From an uncultured Clostridia bacterium (GTDB taxonomy: Bacteria > Bacillota > Clostridia > Peptostreptococcales > Acidaminobacteraceae), in the NCBI GenBank assembly GCA_945950065.1, contig CAMFGQ010000078.1, positions 1 through 6,688 of the forward strand: a stretch of DNA of 6,688 nt, written 5' to 3'. The position numbers and the translations under genes were made by a program. The notes under the pieces were generated by a model, which had not been told where the DNA came from, did not search any database, and was given only the letters and a program-made list of their open reading frames with translations. This document shows, piece after piece, positions 6,377 to 6,688 of the stretch; the first letter of the stretch is position 1, and each line of letters starts with the position of its first letter.

Positions 6377-6664
6377 ATGCGTTTGCTTCTTGATGACAAC
6401 GTTCGGACCTTTTTAAAGAAGAAGGCAAAAGAAGGATCGGTGACTCTGGGAATCTTTGAGACAGGTAATTCCTGAATTCCTTTTCGCGAATCGGTGATTA
6501 CGCTAGGAGAACCCAAGGATCAGCGGGCCTATAAAGTTTACCCCTTTGAGGACTGGACCTTCTATATCGATGAACTTCTTTGGGAACGCAATGAAGAATT
6601 GCAGATCATAAGACGAGGTTTTTTCGGGATACATTATCTATCTATAAAAGAAGCAAAAGTATAA
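6377..6664 (+). CDS. HesB/IscA-like small selenoprotein, in-frame UGA read as Sec33
   Basis: The frame from ATG 6377 meets TGA at 6473-6475 and continues in the same frame for 62 codons to TAA at 6662-6664, giving 95 residues with Sec at 33. Both halves read as one coherent protein: an N-terminal helix (DDNVRTFLKKKAKEG), a strand VTLGIFETGNS, Sec, then PFRESVITLGEPKD, FEDWTFYIDELL and a C-terminal RRGFFGIHYLSI block. This layout recalls HesB/IscA-type (Fe-S biosynthesis domain) proteins, with Sec near the place of their first Cys. The C-terminal CxC of true IscA is missing and the protein has no Cys. It may belong to the known HesB-like or 'CC/Se motif' selenoprotein groups; that match is from memory. 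GGGAG (6367-6371) lies 5 nt before the ATG, and the start is 2 nt after the cstA stop, so translation is probably coupled. A candidate SECIS hairpin follows the UGA. The main alternative is a pseudogene with one nonsense mutation. Confidence 0.75.
6473..6511 (+). promoter_or_regulatory. Candidate bacterial SECIS element
   Basis: Immediately after the UGA the RNA can fold as follows. A lower stem TTC/GAA (6477-6479 with 6509-6511) is followed by a C/A mismatch and three pairs, two of them G-U (6481-6483 with 6505-6507). After an internal loop comes GCG/CGC (6486-6488 with 6501-6503), a bulged A6500, then AATC/GATT (6489-6492 with 6496-6499), closed by a GGT loop (6493-6495). The loop starts 18 nt after the UGA. 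A GG in a small apical loop at this distance is what SelB recognises in known bacterial SECIS elements. The fold was drawn by hand. Confidence 0.6.
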
Positions 6665-6688
6665 TTCACATGATCTTGATACAAGAGG

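Noticed and set aside
6377..6475. Stand-alone 32-aa peptide or a decayed pseudogene ending at TGA
   Set aside because: The frame continues intact for 62 codons with coherent protein character, and a SECIS-like hairpin follows at the right distance. A single nonsense mutation remains possible but is less likely.
6331..6516. Minus-strand 61-aa ORF over the cstA end
   Set aside because: It is antisense to cstA and the selenoprotein, has low-complexity basic composition and no ribosome site. It is a shadow frame.
6670..6688. ATG at 6670 as the start of a further gene
   Set aside because: Only six codons are visible and there is no clear ribosome site before it, so it cannot be supported.
1..6688. 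CRISPR arrays, insertion sequences or phage attachment sites
   Set aside because: No regular short repeats with spacers, transposase or integrase reading frames, or tRNA-end duplications were seen.

Overview
The window looks like a piece of chromosome from a low-GC, Gram-positive anaerobe, most likely a clostridial or Tissierellia-type Bacillota. The evidence is an LPxTG sortase substrate built of pilin-type isopeptide domains, strong AGGAGG-like ribosome sites, a bacterial RqcH (NFACT) protein, a short-form CstA transporter, and a small gene whose in-frame UGA is best read as selenocysteine. Genus or species cannot be told from this sequence alone.

Layout. (1) Bases 2-1822 (+): the 3' part of a large surface protein with repeated Spy0128/FctA-like and CnaB-like domains and a C-terminal LPSTG sorting signal, followed by a strong terminator. 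(2) Bases 1832-2060: a packed intergenic block. It holds the surface-protein terminator (+), a terminator facing the minus strand, a promoter, a tRNA-Thr(CGT) gene with encoded CCA, and the tRNA terminator, whose hairpin overlaps the stop codon of the convergent rqcH gene. (3) Bases 2050-4079 (-): a probable two-gene operon of an unrecognised 130-aa protein and then rqcH. (4) Bases 4080-4255: a divergent promoter region with a good sigma-A promoter on the + strand. (5) Bases 4256-6664 (+): a compact three-gene run of a conserved-looking 165-aa unknown protein, a CstA-family transporter, and a 95-codon HesB/IscA-like selenoprotein whose start lies 2 nt after the cstA stop.

The most notable item is the last gene. 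Two reading-frame segments that look like truncated ORFs join exactly across a UGA (6473-6475) into one plausible small protein. A hairpin with a GGU apical loop starts 18 nt after the UGA, the spacing expected of a bacterial SECIS element. A standard-code annotation would miss this gene or split it.

The genes do not form one pathway. The surface protein is cell-wall biology, rqcH is ribosome rescue, and the third run pairs a nutrient (peptide or pyruvate type) transporter with a probable redox or metal-binding selenoprotein and an unknown protein.
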